Positions 42,450 through 55,039 of a stretch of DNA of 64,000 nucleotides are shown here, piece by piece; position 1 is the stretch's first letter, and each line of letters begins with the position of its first letter. This stretch comes from Saussurea involucrata (lineage: Eukaryota; Streptophyta; Magnoliopsida; Asterales; Asteraceae), in the NCBI GenBank assembly GCA_033807775.1, contig CM066321.1, positions 43,314,850-43,378,849 of the forward strand, read 5' to 3'. The translations under genes were made by a program, and so were the position numbers. The notes below the pieces were generated by a model, which saw nothing but the letters and a program-made list of their open reading frames with translations, ran no database searches and was not told where the DNA came from.

Positions 42450-43903
42450 TGAAGACCGGTCGTACGTCACGCGTCATTTGATAGACGAGGATGATGACAC
42501 CATTTTCTTGAGCGACAGAGTGAGGATGGGTCGAGAGGAGAAAGAAGAAGATGAGGACTCTGAGAAGACTGGGGAGGAAGAGAAGAGTGAAGAACCAGAG
42601 GTAGAGATAATTGGTAAGTATTTTTTTGTCTTCTTTTCGCTTGACCCGGTCTTTCTCTGTTCTGAATCGTCTAATTTCTTTCTTTTACCGTACAGGTGAG
42701 TCTCAAGCGCAGGCGACATCTTCTGTTGCTAAGAAGATGGCCCAAGTCGAAGTAGCTCGCGAGGCGAGGGAGAAGGACGTTTCGACAACTGGGTCGGGAG
42801 TCCTGAAGAGAAAAGAGGTCCCGATAGCCGGGTCGGGCCCCTTAAAGAGGACAAAGGTGTCCGTTCTGAGGGAATCGTCTTTGAAGACGGGTAATCCATC
42901 GAGGGTTGCCTTGTCCAGGAAGGCGAAGGCGTCGGTTGCGTTTGACACGACCGACGCAAAATCTGTGGATACTGCGCAACTGGCGACGATGTCTCCCGTC
43001 GTCCTATCCGGCCCTTCATCGGCCGACAGGGGCAAAGGCGCACAGAAGGAACCTGTGGGGGAAACGACGGTCAACTTTACGTTGCCGTCGGGTTTTCTGG
43101 ACGACAATGTCTTGGACGAGACGAAGTTGTTCCCCCATTTGGAAAAATATTTGCTTCCGTCTTTCAGGGAGCGTTTTGACGGGTTTTCTTTCAAGAATAA
43201 AGAGTTCCATGCAGCTGGACTCTTATTCTTGGTAAGTCTTTCTTTCAAGACTTGTCGTCTGTCGTTGTCGTTGTCGTTGTTTACTAATGTCGCTCATATT
43301 ATGATTCTTCAGGCGTTCCAAGCTTCCCTGCCATTGCAGGCCGAAACGACGAATATAGAGGCTTCAACGGCTTCTGTTACCAAAGATGAAGATGCAGCGT
43401 TAGCTAAGGAGAAAGCTGCTTTGGAGCATGAAGAAGCGATGTCGGTGCGCCTTGACCATGCTCTGGACGAATTAGATGCCCTCGGTCATACAAGAGACGA
43501 GATAAACTCGCGTTTGAAGGAGTCCCTGACTTTGATGCGTGACCAGAGAGAGGAGCTGGAGGGGATGAAGGAATCCGTAACCGCGAAGAGGAAGGACGTC
43601 GAGGGAATCAAGGCTAATGTGATAAATTTGAAGAAGGAGTCTGATGAGTTAAAGGAGGAAAATAAGTCTTTCTTTTCTTATGCTCAACTTACTGCGCGTG
43701 CGGCAGTTATGCGACGTCACCTGCAGGGCAAGGATCCTTTGGCTTCAGCGTCAGATGAGCTGCGTCTCTTTTATGAGAGAGTCGGGACCGAGAGAGATCT
43801 CGACTTGGATGACGAGAAGGAGGTCGAGGAGGAGGTGGCTAGCAAGGGTTTTCAGGATGAGGTATCGGACAAGGTTGTGATCGATGCTCCTCCACAACCT
43901 TAG
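42450..43903 (+). pseudogene. Tat-F antisense gene, 5' truncated
   Basis: Exons 42450-42613 (partial exon 2: YVTRHL then an acidic tract), 42696-43231 and 43313-43903. Exon 4 has exactly 591 bases, as in Tat-A and Tat-D. No stop interrupts exons 3 and 4, and the frame even stays open through both short introns. Exon 3 has the block TVNFTLPSGF and LFPHLEKYLLPSFRERF; exon 4 is a coiled coil with SYAQLTARAAVMRRHL and an acidic tail. Exon 1 with the gypsy-transposon-like domain is absent. Sequence is clearly diverged from Tat-A (about a different subfamily), while the gene structure is kept. Confidence 0.75.
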
Positions 43904-44072
43904 AAAAAATGTATTTGTTTGTTTGTGCTGCTCGACCGTTAGTGGTCGATTATGTACTCGATGGTTTATATGATGAACGCAACTTTTGTTTGAACTTTAT
44001 GCTTTATCCAAACCATGTTTAATTATGAATTTGAACATAGGACACATAGGAAATCATGCGACTGAGGCATAC
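43904..44072. other. Tat-F spacer, left of Cop2
   Basis: Noncoding spacer of the Tat type up to the CATAC target duplication (44068-44072). It resumes at 59197. Confidence 0.75.
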
Positions 44073-44906
44073 TGTTGGTTCCCGTTTTGCTTTAAACAAG
44101 ATTATCAGATCTATTAGTTCAGGTTTAAGGTTTGATGCGGAAGCGTATTAAAGAACTAACAGATAAGTTTGATAGATTTAGAACAACCTATAAATAAACA
44201 GTGAACAAAATATTATATCTCAAAGTTTACTGATTATATATCAAGAACAGGTTTATGAACCGTGAGTAAGAAAAGCTTTAAAACAGATATGACTTTTAAG
44301 GTGAATAAGCTTTTGTGTTCTTGATGTTCGATTGAAGTGGTGTAAGGAAGAACTCAACATGAGTCTTCCTTATATACTACTCTAAAGGGGACCATAAAGC
44401 ATATGCTACTATTCAAAAGGTACGTATGAATAGTTGAGAGGATGTCGTGAACAGTTGCAAGGATGGTATGAACAGTCAGAAGTGCTATATTGCATTTAAT
44501 GCAGCAGACGTCTAATATGTACTAAGCCCTACTGAGTCCAATCAGAGTTTGACACGTCGATGTTGGACAGGGCATGCTACCATGCAAGTTGATGTACGAG
44601 TCCTTTAACAGTAGCAAGATATTATAAATATCTTCAAGTCTTTGTTTAGGACCGCAGAGGCTCTGTGAAGTGTTACAGAGGTTCTGCGGTTTGGTCCTTC
44701 GTAGAGCAGTCTCCTCCTGATTCCGAGTCTTGAGTCTTCTTGGCGAGAGCAACAGAGGTTCTGTAGGAAGCCTCTGTTGCTTCTGTAGCTTCTTGACCTT
44801 GATCTCTCGGTAATTTCGGCAAAGCCTCTGTGAGAGGCTTTCTTTACTTAGTCTATTTTTTACTACTTCTAAATACTTCTATGATTTAAGAAGATTGAAG
44901 CTAACA
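44073..44906 (-). repeat. Cop2 3' LTR
   Basis: 834 bp, TGTTGGTTCC...GAAGCTAACA on the plus strand. Contains two hairpins: CCGCAGAGGCTCTGT/ACAGAGGTTCTGCGG (44652-44690) and AAAGCCTCT-GTG-AGAGGCTTT (about 44821-44841). Confidence 0.95.
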
Positions 44907-44920
44907 ATCTCCCCCTAAGT
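44907..44920 (-). promoter_or_regulatory. Cop2 polypurine tract
   Basis: Minus strand ACTTAGGGGGAGAT directly before the 3' LTR. Confidence 0.9.
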
Positions 44921-45092
44921 AGTGAAAAATAAAAAATTTAACTTTGAGTTTAGTTAGACTAAGTTAGATAAGACAGAGGTTAAACAATACCTCGAAATTT
45001 CTTTCATTTAGAAATATGCCAGAGGCATTTTACATTTGAGTACAATGAAAGATAAACTTTAACTTTGTTTGCAGAGATTGGAGGTCTGAGAA

Positions 45093-48000
45093 TCAGATTT
45101 TGGCATCTTTGAAATCGTTGTAGCTTCTGTTGTCTCTTCCGACTTTTTTGATCTCTTTGTAGAATCTGATGCAGAGTTCTCTTAGGCGAATTGTTGCGTC
45201 AATCTCTCTTATGATAGTATCTGCAGCATCTTTATCCATTTTCTTTGAACCTCTGTATTTCACAAGGCTTGCTCTGAACTTGTTCAGAGTACTTGTTGCA
45301 TACTTCTGACAGTCCATGCATACAAATAGTTTAGTTTCGCCTCGAGGGTTTTGAAATACTAACCCAAACCGTGGTTCTGTGATGATTGAGTTAGGTACGG
45401 CGTCCGGTGGGCAGCGATCCTCTGGTGGTCGTAAATCCAGATGTTTGAGACCAAGATCCTTTCCCAGCTGGAAATCTATCATGCTGTAGAGCAGAAGCTT
45501 TTCCCTCATTGCTTTTCTCAACACTTGATAGGCTCTGGTGTTTGCCTCTGTGTTGTAGTTGTCCTTTGTCCATTGCAGAAGGTCAGGTAGATCGTAAGGA
45601 TTCATGTTTCTTAAGTCAGCATCAGCGAAGGTAGATTCTGAATTGTTCTCTCTTCTGACTTTGTAAAGATTGTACCTGACCCTTGGATAGGTTCTTGTGA
45701 AGGAGAATTTGCAGAAGATTACCTTTTTGATCTTGTGGATTGAGAAGACATCTGCTTTGGTTCTTGGCTTTGTTCTTGTGAAGATGTTCTCAAATTCTTC
45801 TCTGATCCTTGGATCTGTCACATGATCTGTTGGATAATTTGTCTGAAAGGATTGTTTGTAGAGGTATTTTTATACCACTTCTTCCATTTCTTCATATGTT
45901 GGACCTGGTTGTGGTACTTGTCTTCTGAGACTCTCCATCTATTGAACAACTTCTGCAGCTCTACCAGTTAGAGGAATTTCTGACAGAGGCTTCAATCCAT
46001 GTGCCCAGTCAACTTCTTCAGGCTTTGGGGTTTGAAAGGCATCAAACGCACTCTTCATTAGTTTCTCTGTTGGCTTTGGCAATGTTTTCTTCTTCTTTGG
46101 CTCTTCTGTCAGTATCCCTTTGCCCTTATCTTTTGCTATTGTCGTGGCAGAACCTGTTGCTTCAGTGGGTTTTGAGGTTGGCACTTCTGTTGGTTTGATG
46201 GAGGTTGCCTCTGTGGATTTTGACGATTGTGATTTAGAGGACTTTTGTGGCGATGGTTTTGTTGGCTTGAGTTGTTCTGTAACCTCTGTTGGAGGTTGTT
46301 TCTTGACTTCTTCTGTGAACATGTGCCTTTCTTCTTCTCTCTGCGTCATACGATCACTCATTGTTGTGTGCATCCTTTTCAGAACGTCAGAAGCAGAGGT
46401 CGTTGCTCTTTTTGGTTTGGTGGCAATCGACTTTCTTCTGGGTATGGTTTGGGGTGTTTCCACAGAGGTGGGTGTTTTCTTTGTGGTTTGTTCATCTGTT
46501 TCTTCCAAAATGATTACCTCAGGGGCGGTTGTTGCCTCTGTGGCTTGCTGATCTGCTTCTGGAGTTTTGGTTTCGTTAGGAGATGATTCCACAGAGATGG
46601 GTGTTGTCTCTGTGGTCTTTTGGGTTTGTTGTTGGGTTTCTTCTGGAGGGGCTTGGTTGATTGGTTCTGCTGCGATTGGTGGACTTTGTATTCCTCTGCT
46701 CGTAGCTTTCTCTCTTAGATTCTCCCCCTCAGGATTATCTGATGGACCAGGATGGTCATCATCAGAATCATCCTGACTTTTATCAGAAGTACCCTCTGCT
46801 CTGCAAGAAGTGTTGGGCTTCTTCGGTAATTCAGCTCCTGCTGCCATCAACTTTTCACAGACATCATCGCAGAGGCCAATCAATGTCGCAAGCTCTGCTT
46901 CTGTTTTGAAACGCATTCTGCCGACACTCTTTCTGAAATCCATGACATAGTTGGCATTTGCAGTTGTGAAGGAGACAATGACTTCTGTGACCTGGTTAAT
47001 AACGTTCTGTCCGAGATCTGTAAGCTGTGCTCTGGTCATATAGTCTTTTGGTTGCATTATTGTCGAGTTGCGTATTGCCTCTGCTTGTACTTGTGATAGG
47101 GCATTCTATAAGTCTGCAGGAGTGATGCCCTCTGCTCTGTGGGATTGCGTATTCATTTGTTCAAGGAAATCTTTGACAAAGTCCCTGAAAGCAGAAGTTG
47201 CAGTTGTTCCGAATTCCTGAGCTGCAGAAGTGGCTGTTGCTTTGGCAGTAGTCTCGGCAGAAGACTTCATCTCTGAGATGGCGGTTTTTACCTCTGTGGA
47301 CAGATTGTCCATTTTGGTATTCAATTTCAGGATAGCCGTAGATGTTGTCTCTGTAAAGGATTTGAAAGAGCTTTGCAACTCTTTCAATGTTTGGTTCACA
47401 GAGGTGACAAGGGTTTGGAACTCATCCCTTGATACTTGTGTTCCTTGTGTAACCTCTGGAGGAACACATTCGTCTCCAGAGTGAGTCCCTGTTCCTGGGA
47501 CACCTTCGTTCACCCTTGTTTGTACGATGGGGGTGGAAGGATTTCCTTCTGATCCTCGAGAAGAAACCTGAGTTTCGATCTCTACAGAAGTTCTGTGAAG
47601 AACAGTGTCCAAATCCACTCCAGAGGTGGTTATTGGAATGTCCTTCTGTTGACTGGGAGACTTGTCTAGAGTCTCTTCGTTTCTGTGCTCACCACTTCTC
47701 TCTGAAAGAAGTTTTGGTCCTAATGTGTGCGTGGCAGAGGAAACGAATTCCTCTGTAGGGTGTTCTAGGGTGATCTGGGGCGACTGATCACGAACAATAG
47801 GTGAGTCTCTTTGAGGAGACTCCCTAGGAATGGATTCCCCGGTTTCTGTGGGCACAGAGGTTGAAAGAGTAACCTCTGGCTGGATGGGTAGGGTTAGGAT
47901 CGAGCTGTGCTGCTCTTTTTCAATAACTCCTTCTGCAGCTAGACCTGCGGAGATAGAAATGTGGGTTGCACTGGGAGTTGGTTTTGGTTGTGTGCCTCTA

Positions 48001-50198
48001 TTTATCCAGGCATATTTTCTTGCTTCTTCCTCTGTTAAGCATCCAAGCACTACTTCATTTTCTATCATTTCATCCTCTGTACCTATCCTATGGCTTGGTG
48101 CTTCTTCCCTAAGTTCTGTGGAAGTTCCTTGCTCTGGTCGTAAGAAGTCATACATTTGATGAGATCCAAATAATCTCATGACATGTGGATGATAAAGACC
48201 CTTACGTATCCAGACAGCTTCTTCTTCATCTGAATCTGTCTCTAAGATCTCTATTTCTGTCTCTGTTGTTGCTAATCCCTCTTTTTGTACAACTTCGGCC
48301 CCTTTTTCTTTCTCTTCTTCCATCATGTTCTCATAAGCCTCTGTAATTTCACCTCTGTTCCATTCAGCTTCAGTTTGTTCTATTTCTTCTAAAGCTGGGT
48401 TTGGACTTCTTCTGTGGACATCCAATCCTTGAATGAAAGGGTTTTGTAAAATAACCGGGGTTTCGGCTGGTTGATTTCTGGGTGTTGTGTCATCTTCTTG
48501 CAGATGTGTGTCAATGCCAGAAATGAAGAAATCTTGTTCTTCTGGAGAGTGGTGGTCGAGAGGTTGTGCCGTCCACCCTGCTGTATTTAGGGTGTTGGCA
48601 ATTTCAGGGTTCTGTAAGAAGTCGTTCAGGTCTCCTTGGTGAGCAAATCTATCTGGAGATTGATAGGGTGATTGATACCTTTCTGTAGTCATTTCTTCTT
48701 CTGCAACTTCTTCTTCAGCAGTTTCCTCTTCTGCAATGGTTACCAATTTTGCAAGTGTTTTACCATGCCTCTTTTTGGTTTTCCTCCTCTTAGGATTTGG
48801 TGCCCCTTCTTCTGTTGATTTAGATCTTTTCTTCTTCATTTTTGGGGAAGAGGGAGGAGCAGAGGAGCCAATTTCTGTGGCATGAGGAGGTGAGGGTTGA
48901 TCTTCTGCAGCGCTTGTTGAGGTGCCTTCTGCAGTTTTCCTCTTCTTAGCTTTTGGAGTAGATGCAGAGGTTCTTGATGAAGACTTCTTTCCCATTAGTT
49001 CTGCACGTTTGGCTATAAAGCTGAGTTGAATAGCCATGTGCTTTGCTAACTTCTGATCCTTTTCTGCTTGAGTGGAAAGAGGTTTTGCTATCATTGTTCC
49101 TAGGGGGACACCTAAACGCGGGGGTGTCATAGGACTCGGTTTAGGAGTTCTATGATCGCGTATATACTCTTGCTTAAGGGATCTATTCGTTGCATATTTC
49201 AGAAGCTTCTTGGACAGAGGTCTGCAGTGTGAGTAGCCATCAGCATGATCAGTGGGGGTATTCTTGTTCATCGGGAACTGTTTGGGAGTTGGCCCTTCCA
49301 TTGGCCAATTTTGGATTAGCAGCAGAGGTTCGAACAGTACTCCTAATATTCTTTGGAATTACAGAGGTGGTAGAAAGTTGGGATCGTTCTCTTTGACCCT
49401 TTTCGAGTTGTTCTTTCTGTCGATGGTGTTTATGATCTCTTGCATCATTATGGTCGCATAATATAGTGGAAGATCATAGTAAACCCCATACATGATGCTC
49501 AAGATTTGATGTGAGCTCTGGTCAATACTGCCTATCTTTCCTGTCAGGCATCTGTTAAGAATAGAGAACAAAGTGTTCCACAGAGGTGGTAATCGGCCTC
49601 TGCGGAAGTCATTTCTCTTCCGTAGTTGGGTGTTGTACCCAAGCATTTCCACAAATCGACAGAGCTCTTCGTCTGTTGGTTGCTCTGCATAACTCTTCAA
49701 TCCTAGAAGACCCCTTGTTGGAAGGTTGAATTCAAGTGAGAACATTGTTCTGTTGAACTTGATTTCAAGATGCTCAGATTTATCAGGTCTTGAAATGTAC
49801 CCTTTGATAAGAGAATCGTCTTTATCAAATCGGCAGCTTTGCCAAAATTGGTTCAAATAACGGACTATAATTTTGTTCGGGGTTCTTGATAGTAGAGGGA
49901 AGAGGACATGATTCTCCATGATGTTCAGAAGTATGGCATGGGCTTCGCCAAAAGTAGTGGGTGAGGGGACCAAATAGCAGTTGTTGGATTTGATAGGAAG
50001 AATGGCTTCGAAATGATCCTTTGCTATAAAGTTTTGCAAGTGTGTCGTCGGAGCAAAGTCTGCTGAGTCCCCGGAATCTTGTTGTTCAATATTTCTTGCA
50101 AGGCTGGGGTTTTCAGAATGTTCTGAATGTGCAGGGGAGTGTTCCGGTGAGTTCGCCGGAGAGAGTTCAGAGGATGTAGCTCGAGAAGATGAAGCCAT
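45093..50198 (-). pseudogene. Cop2 long extra ORF (env position)
   Basis: ATG at 50198, one frame of about 1700 codons to 45093, interrupted by four in-frame stops (TAA 49361, TAG 47108, TAG 45941, TAA 45872) and no frameshift. Residues about 55-275 form a globular-looking N-terminal part (FIAKDHFEAILPI, NQFWQSCRF, CRFVEMLGYNTQLR). The next 1100 or so residues are highly charged, Glu/Pro/Thr-rich and probably disordered, with KRRKTKKRH-type basic patches and a short coiled coil. The C-terminal part (about 45093-45821) is again ordered (PYDLPDLLQW, FVCMDCQKYATS, IRLRELCIRFYKEI). The position after pol is that of the 'envelope-like' ORF of some Sireviruses, but I see no signal peptide or membrane segment, so an envelope role is not supported. 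Function unknown. Confidence 0.75.
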
Positions 50199-51607
50199 TT
50201 GAGTTTAAGAATAAGATTTTTGTAAGCTTTTTGCAGGGTTTCGCCGGAGAAGAAGATGAGAGTTTGTAAAAAGTTTTATGAGAGGGTAAGCTTTGTTTTT
50301 ATAGGATGGTAAAACGGTAGAATTCGAAAGAGTAAAATATATGGCAATGGATTAAAGTTTGGAATCCGCACTCGAGTTTGAGCGGCGGGTTCAACTTTCC
50401 AAATAAAAACGTTCCATGTACGCCCAATGAAAATGGGACACGTAGGTCTTGTCAGAATATGACAGGACGTCGTGCGCGGCCCATTAATGATAGGCGCGTG
50501 AGGTTGATTTTAGCCATATGAGTTTCACTCGCAGTAATAGTAACCGTTATTATCACAGATAACAAAATGACAGAACTTTTGTGTTTTACAGAAGCTCTGT
50601 GATTTTGAAAATCTTGAGTTTTAACCTTTTCTCATATATCTCATTGTTGTCATGACTCTGAAGGTTCTTCTTTGAACGAAAACGTTTGTAAAGACATTGG
50701 AGAGGATCAATAGGATTTTGTCAAGAAATTTTACTCACAGAGGTTTTGTAGCTCTGATGGAACTTGCAGAAGCTCTGCGAGAGCCAGCAGAAGCTCTATG
50801 AGAGAAAAAATCTTATAACTTGAATTCTATTAATTTTCTGATCATCCAATTTTTGATCTGTGTTAAGAGATGTTTTTCGCACATTTTTTAAGGTTGGTGT
50901 CCGAGAAAACTATTTTGATAAACGTTTTGTTCGAGAAGGTCATGGTGTGTGTTGTCGGTTTCCGAGATAACATTTCAAAAGATCGACATAGGGTTAATTT
51001 GTGATCACAGAGCATATTTCCTGCAGAAGCTCAGTTGAGCTCAGCAGAAGCTCTATGACCTTAAATTTCTCCTATTTCGAATTTTGTTAAACCTTTTGAA
51101 CTTTTGATTTTTGAAATGTTATTCATAGTATATTTAGGACATATTTGACAATTCTTGTCCTAGAAAACTGTTTTCTAAAAACCTTTCGTGCGAGAGACAT
51201 ACCTTTTGGTTCTTCTGTTCTCGGCAGTTTTGTCTTACTTCTGTCGATGGAGAATTATCGACATTCTTCTTTGGCTTTCCTTTGAAAGATTTACCTCTGT
51301 AGATCATTTCAGGGTCCCTTTTGCTCCCCCTTGATCTAATCGCTTCTGTAGATCAATAATTTTCCTTTTTCTCCCCCTTGATTTATGCTTGGTTCAAAGA
51401 ATGGTAAGATTTGTATTGAACATAGATTATGTTTACCAGAGGTTCTGTAAGGGTTATCAGAAGATCTGAGCGGACCCACAGAGGATCTGTAAACAATTAT
51501 TTTATATAAAAAATAAAAACTGAAATAAATTTATCAACGCAATAACTTAGTAATACTAGATATTTATACTTATTTACAGAAGATAAAGCTATACTTACAG
51601 AGGATTT
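50199..51607. other. Cop2 noncoding stretch between pol and the extra ORF
   Basis: No supported frame. It contains paired CAGAAGCTCT motifs 21 bp apart (50767 and 50788; related pair at 51024 and 51045) and two internal polypurine tracts on the minus strand, TCAAGGGGGAGCAA (51334-51321) and TCAAGGGGGAGAAA (about 51381-51368). Confidence 0.7.
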
Positions 51608-54600
51608 TCACACCATGTTAATCATTCCTAACTTACCCACCAAGAAGTTGAATCTTTTCTCGTCTAATGCTTTGGTGAATAAGTCAGCGAGTTGATATTC
51701 TGTGGGCACGAAATGCATTTCGATTGTACTGTATTCAACATGATGTTTCAAGAAATGATACCTTATATCGATATGCTTGGTTTTTGAGTGTTGCACAGGG
51801 TTGGCAGAGATAGAAATAGCACTTTTGGAATCACAGAAGATGGGTATTTTGAACAGAATGTGGCCGTAGTCTTTTAGCTGAGTCTTCATCCATAGAACCT
51901 GAGAACAACAGCTAGCGGTAGCAACGTATTCAGCTTCTGCAGTGGATGTGGAGACACAATTCTGCTTCTTGGAGGTCCAACTGACTAGTTTACCACCTAG
52001 GAATTGACAACTCCCAGAGGTACTCTTTCTGTCGAGCATGCATCCTCCGTAGTCTGAATCTGTATAAGCTTTAAGACTAAAACCAGAGTTCTTTGGATAC
52101 CAGAGACCAAGATTGTTGGTCCCCTTTAGGTATCTAAAGATTCTTTTTACAGCATCATAATGTGATTTATTTGGATTAGCTTAATAACGTGCACAAAGAC
52201 ACGTGGCATGCATAATGTCAGGTCTGCTTGCTGTTAAGTATAACAGAGATCCAATCATGCCTCTGTAGAGAGTACATTCTACAGAAATACCATTTGGATC
52301 TAAGAATAACTTATTTCTAGTGGCCATTGGAGTCTTCATTGCAGAGGTATCAGAGAGATTATATTTTAAAAGTATGTCAGAGACATATTTGGCTTGATTT
52401 ATAAAAATTCCCTCTGAAGATTGTTTGACTTGAAGTCCGAGGAAGAATGTTAATTCTCCCATCATACTCATTTCAAACTCACTCTGCATGAGTTTTTTCA
52501 AAAATTTTGTAGACCCAAAAATTATGTCATCTACGTATATTTGTACAAGCATTATCTCACTATTTTTGCCTTTATAGAATAAGGTAGTATCTGTTGTACC
52601 TCTGTTGTAGCCATTGACTAGAAGGAAGGTAGAAAGTCGTTCGTACCATGCTCTTGGAGCCTGTTTCAGTCCGTATAGAGCCTTTTCAAGGTAGTATACA
52701 TGCCTTGGAAACTTTGAGCTTTCAAAACCTGGTGGCTGATTTACGTAAACCTCTTCTTGGATTTCACCGTTTAGAAAAGCTGATTTTACGTTCATCTGAT
52801 AGACTTTAAAACCTCTGTGGGCTGCGAAGGCTAAGAATATTCTTATTGCTTCGAGACGCGCGACAGGGGCAAAAGTCTCATCGTAGTCTATGCCTTCTTA
52901 TTGTCTATATCCTTTTGCTACTAATCTTGCTTTGTTTCTGACGACCACTCCATCTTCATCCTTCTTGTTTCTGTAGACCCATTTAGTCCCAATGGCCTGT
53001 TTCCCTCTTGGCAGAGGTACTAAAGTCCATACTCTGTTACGCTCAAATTGTAGAAGTTCTTCTTGCATGGCGTCTACCCAGTTTGGGTCATCTAGGGCTT
53101 CAGAAATCTTCTTTGGTTCTATAACACTAATAAAATTTGTAAAGAAACAAAAATTAGCAGTGGCAGACCTTGTTTTTACTGAGTCAGAAGGTTCTCCAAT
53201 TATTTGGCTTGGAGGATGGCTTTTTGTCCACTGAGTTGTGCGTGGAAGATGATCATCAATGTCATCAAAACTTTCTTCAGAGGCTTCTTGTGTTTCTTCT
53301 TGTGTAGCCTCTGTTGTTCTTCGTGCCTTGGTAGTTGATTCTACCGTTTGTGGAATGATTGGTACGAGTGGTGGTGGAGTTTGTTCCTCTGAGGATGTAT
53401 AGTCTTGGTCCTCGATCTCCTCTGTAATTGGTTCTTCTGTGGTTTGTGCAGCTTCTGTGGTCGTTTTTCTTGATGTTTCATCTTCTGCACTTTCTTCTGC
53501 TTCGGCAATTGCATCTGTAGTATTTATAGAAGAAGATGAAGCATTATTTGGACCAGTTAGAGTCATACCTGTAGGATTTTGTCCGACAGAGGATGGTTCT
53601 TCAGAAACTCTGATGGTTCCGACAGAAGGATCAATGTCATTGTGGAACATCTCCAAAAATAGAAGATTCAAATCTTCTTTTGTTCTTGAGATGTCAGAGG
53701 ATTTCCCTTTAATTCCGAGTTCTGAACTTATTTGCTCAGAAGTCATTTGGAATGAATCATCAAAAGACACATTGATGCTTTCTACAATCTTGTGAAACTT
53801 TGTAAGGAATGTTCTGTAGGCTTTGGAAGTGGCAGAGTATCCAATGAATTTGCCTTCATCTGCTTTTACATCAAACTTTCCTCTTGAATCTCTGTCGTTT
53901 AAGACAAAACATTTGCATCCGAATACATGGAAAAATTTGATGTTTGGCCGCCGTTTGTTGAGCAATTCGTAAGGCGTCTTGAGGTGTCTTTTCACAATGG
54001 TTGATCGATTTTGAGTATAACACGCAGTAGAAATTGCTTCTGCCCAAAAGTTCATTGATAATCCGCATGCTGACATCATAGTTCTTGCGGCTTCCACAAG
54101 TGTTCGATTCTTTCTTTCGACAACACCGTTCTGTTGTGGAGTGCGAGCTGCAGAGAAGTTCTGTGAAATTCCTTCTGTTGACAGATAAGTTTCAATGACA
54201 CAGTTTTTGAATTCTGTGCCGTTGTCACTTCTTAACTTCTGTATTTTATAGTCATAGAGAACTTGGATTCTTTTCATTAGATTTATTAATATAATTGGAA
54301 CATCTGATTTCTTTCTAATAAATTCAACCCATGTGAAACGTGAATACTCATCAACTAAGACAAGTATATATTTCTTGCCACCTAGGCTCTGTATTGCAAT
54401 GGGACCGCAGAGGTCGACATGAAGCATGTACAGAGGCCTGGTGCAAGACACATCTGTTTTGCCTTTGTGGGAAGCTCTTTTGAGTTTTCCCATCTCACAG
54501 GCAGAACATAAATGATCCTTATTGAATTTAACATTTGGCAAACCTTTAACTAGATCAAGTTTGACCAGTTTTTCCAATGTGTGAAAATTCAAGTGACAGA

Positions 54601-55039
54601 ACCTGTTGTGCCATAACCAGGCTTCTTCACTTTTGCAGGCAACAAGGCAAACTTTGTCCTTGTTCTTTGAGTTGAAGTTCATTAGATATAGATCACCTAT
54701 TCTTTCAGCTCGCAGAAGTTCCATACTTGTTTCTTCACTTTGTAGAGAGCAGAAAGTTCTTTTGAACAACACATTGAATCCTGTATCACAAAGTTGACTT
54801 ACACTGAGTAGGTTGTGCTTAAGGCCATCCACATATGCAACTTTGTATACAGAAACGTCTTCTTTCCTTATGACTCCATAGCCTTTTATGTGTCCTTTCT
54901 TGTTGTCTCCAAAAGTCACAGATCCACCATCTTGTGTTTCTTTGTACGTGGATAGTGCACTTCTGTCACCAGTCATGTGCCTTGAGCATCCGGAGTCTAG
55001 ATACCAGATTGGCACATACTTCTTCTGCAGGACAATCAC
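51608..55039 (-). pseudogene. Cop2 pol: protease, integrase, RT, RNase H
   Basis: One frame, shifted by -1 relative to gag. Protease: WYLDSGCSRHMTG (about 54960-55000). Integrase: HHCC zinc finger (HNRFCHLNFH, CSACEMGK), core with D in HVDLCGP (about 54415), D in RSDNGTEF (about 54220) and E in NGVVERKNR (about 54118), followed by the GKF-type C-terminal part. A 200-residue acidic Thr/Glu linker separates it from RT, which has KWVYRNKKDEDG, QMNVKSAFLNGEI, and catalytic YVDD at 52537-52526. RNase H ends LGKLGMINMV at 51608. Two nonsense codons break it: TAA after KGYRQ (52898) and TAA after CLCARY (52181). No frameshift inside pol. All catalytic residues are present. Confidence 0.93.

Noticed and set aside
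42611..43903. Single uninterrupted 430-codon gene
   Set aside because: The frame includes both introns of the antisense gene; the gtaag donors and cag acceptors align with other copies, so the spliced model is preferred.
46120..46551. Plus-strand hydrophobic frame opposite the Cop2 extra ORF
   Set aside because: Its Val/Leu/Cys-rich look comes from the complement of Glu/Thr/Pro codons; no other support for a gene.
45093..50198. Host gene captured by Cop2
   Set aside because: Four parts share one frame and strand in the env position, and no introns or known host domain are visible; treated as an element ORF.
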